A DNA stretch of 5,867 bases, taken from assembly GCA_900556695.1 (NCBI GenBank), contig USQA01000078.1, positions 1-5,867 of the forward strand, written 5' to 3'. Below are positions 5,865 to 5,867 of the stretch, in pieces (position 1 is the first letter of the stretch; each line of letters opens with the position of its first letter). Under the pieces are notes generated by a model, which worked only from the letters and a program-made list of their open reading frames with translations, was not told the origin of the DNA and ran no database searches. The DNA is from an uncultured Clostridium sp. Lineage in GTDB: Bacteria > Bacillota > Clostridia > TANB77 > CAG-508. The translations under genes and the position numbers were made by a program.

Positions 5865-5867
5865 AAT

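Overview
The window is strongly AT-rich bacterial DNA with strong Shine-Dalgarno sites (AGGAG, AGGGGG), a preference for AGA arginine codons, a class III (oxygen-sensitive) ribonucleotide reductase and a MurT/GatD peptidoglycan-amidation pair. Together these point to a low-GC, obligately or facultatively anaerobic Gram-positive bacterium (Bacillota), most likely Clostridia-like. I cannot name a species from the sequence alone.

Layout. (1) 1-613, minus strand: a Crp/Fnr-family transcription regulator whose 3' end runs off the window. (2) 614-935: a 322-bp divergent regulatory region. It has two exact copies of the 16-bp palindrome TGTTGCAATTGCAACA. One lies in the regulator's own promoter, where it extends to a perfect 24-bp palindrome. 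The other lies just upstream of the nrdD promoter. Between them are an 11-bp repeat array and two inverted repeats. (3) 936-3646, plus strand: nrdD and nrdG, the anaerobic ribonucleoside-triphosphate reductase and its radical-SAM activase. (4) 3650-3676: a stem-loop that can terminate transcription from both sides. (5) 3716-5810, minus strand: gatD and, upstream of it in the same operon, murT. Their products together form lipid II isoglutaminyl synthase. A candidate murT promoter lies at 5836-5864, at the window edge.

How the parts fit. NrdD makes dNTPs without oxygen once NrdG installs its glycyl radical. The adjacent Crp/Fnr-type regulator very probably binds the two matching palindromes. 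Their positions relative to the predicted promoters suggest that it represses itself (site over the -35/spacer) and activates nrdDG (site centred near -41). This is a local one-regulator/one-target circuit linking a redox or metabolic signal to anaerobic DNA-precursor synthesis. The convergent murT-gatD operon belongs to cell-wall synthesis and shares only the terminator with nrdDG.

The four enzyme genes are standard. The most interesting part is the regulatory region with its paired palindromes, and the cysteine content of the regulator.
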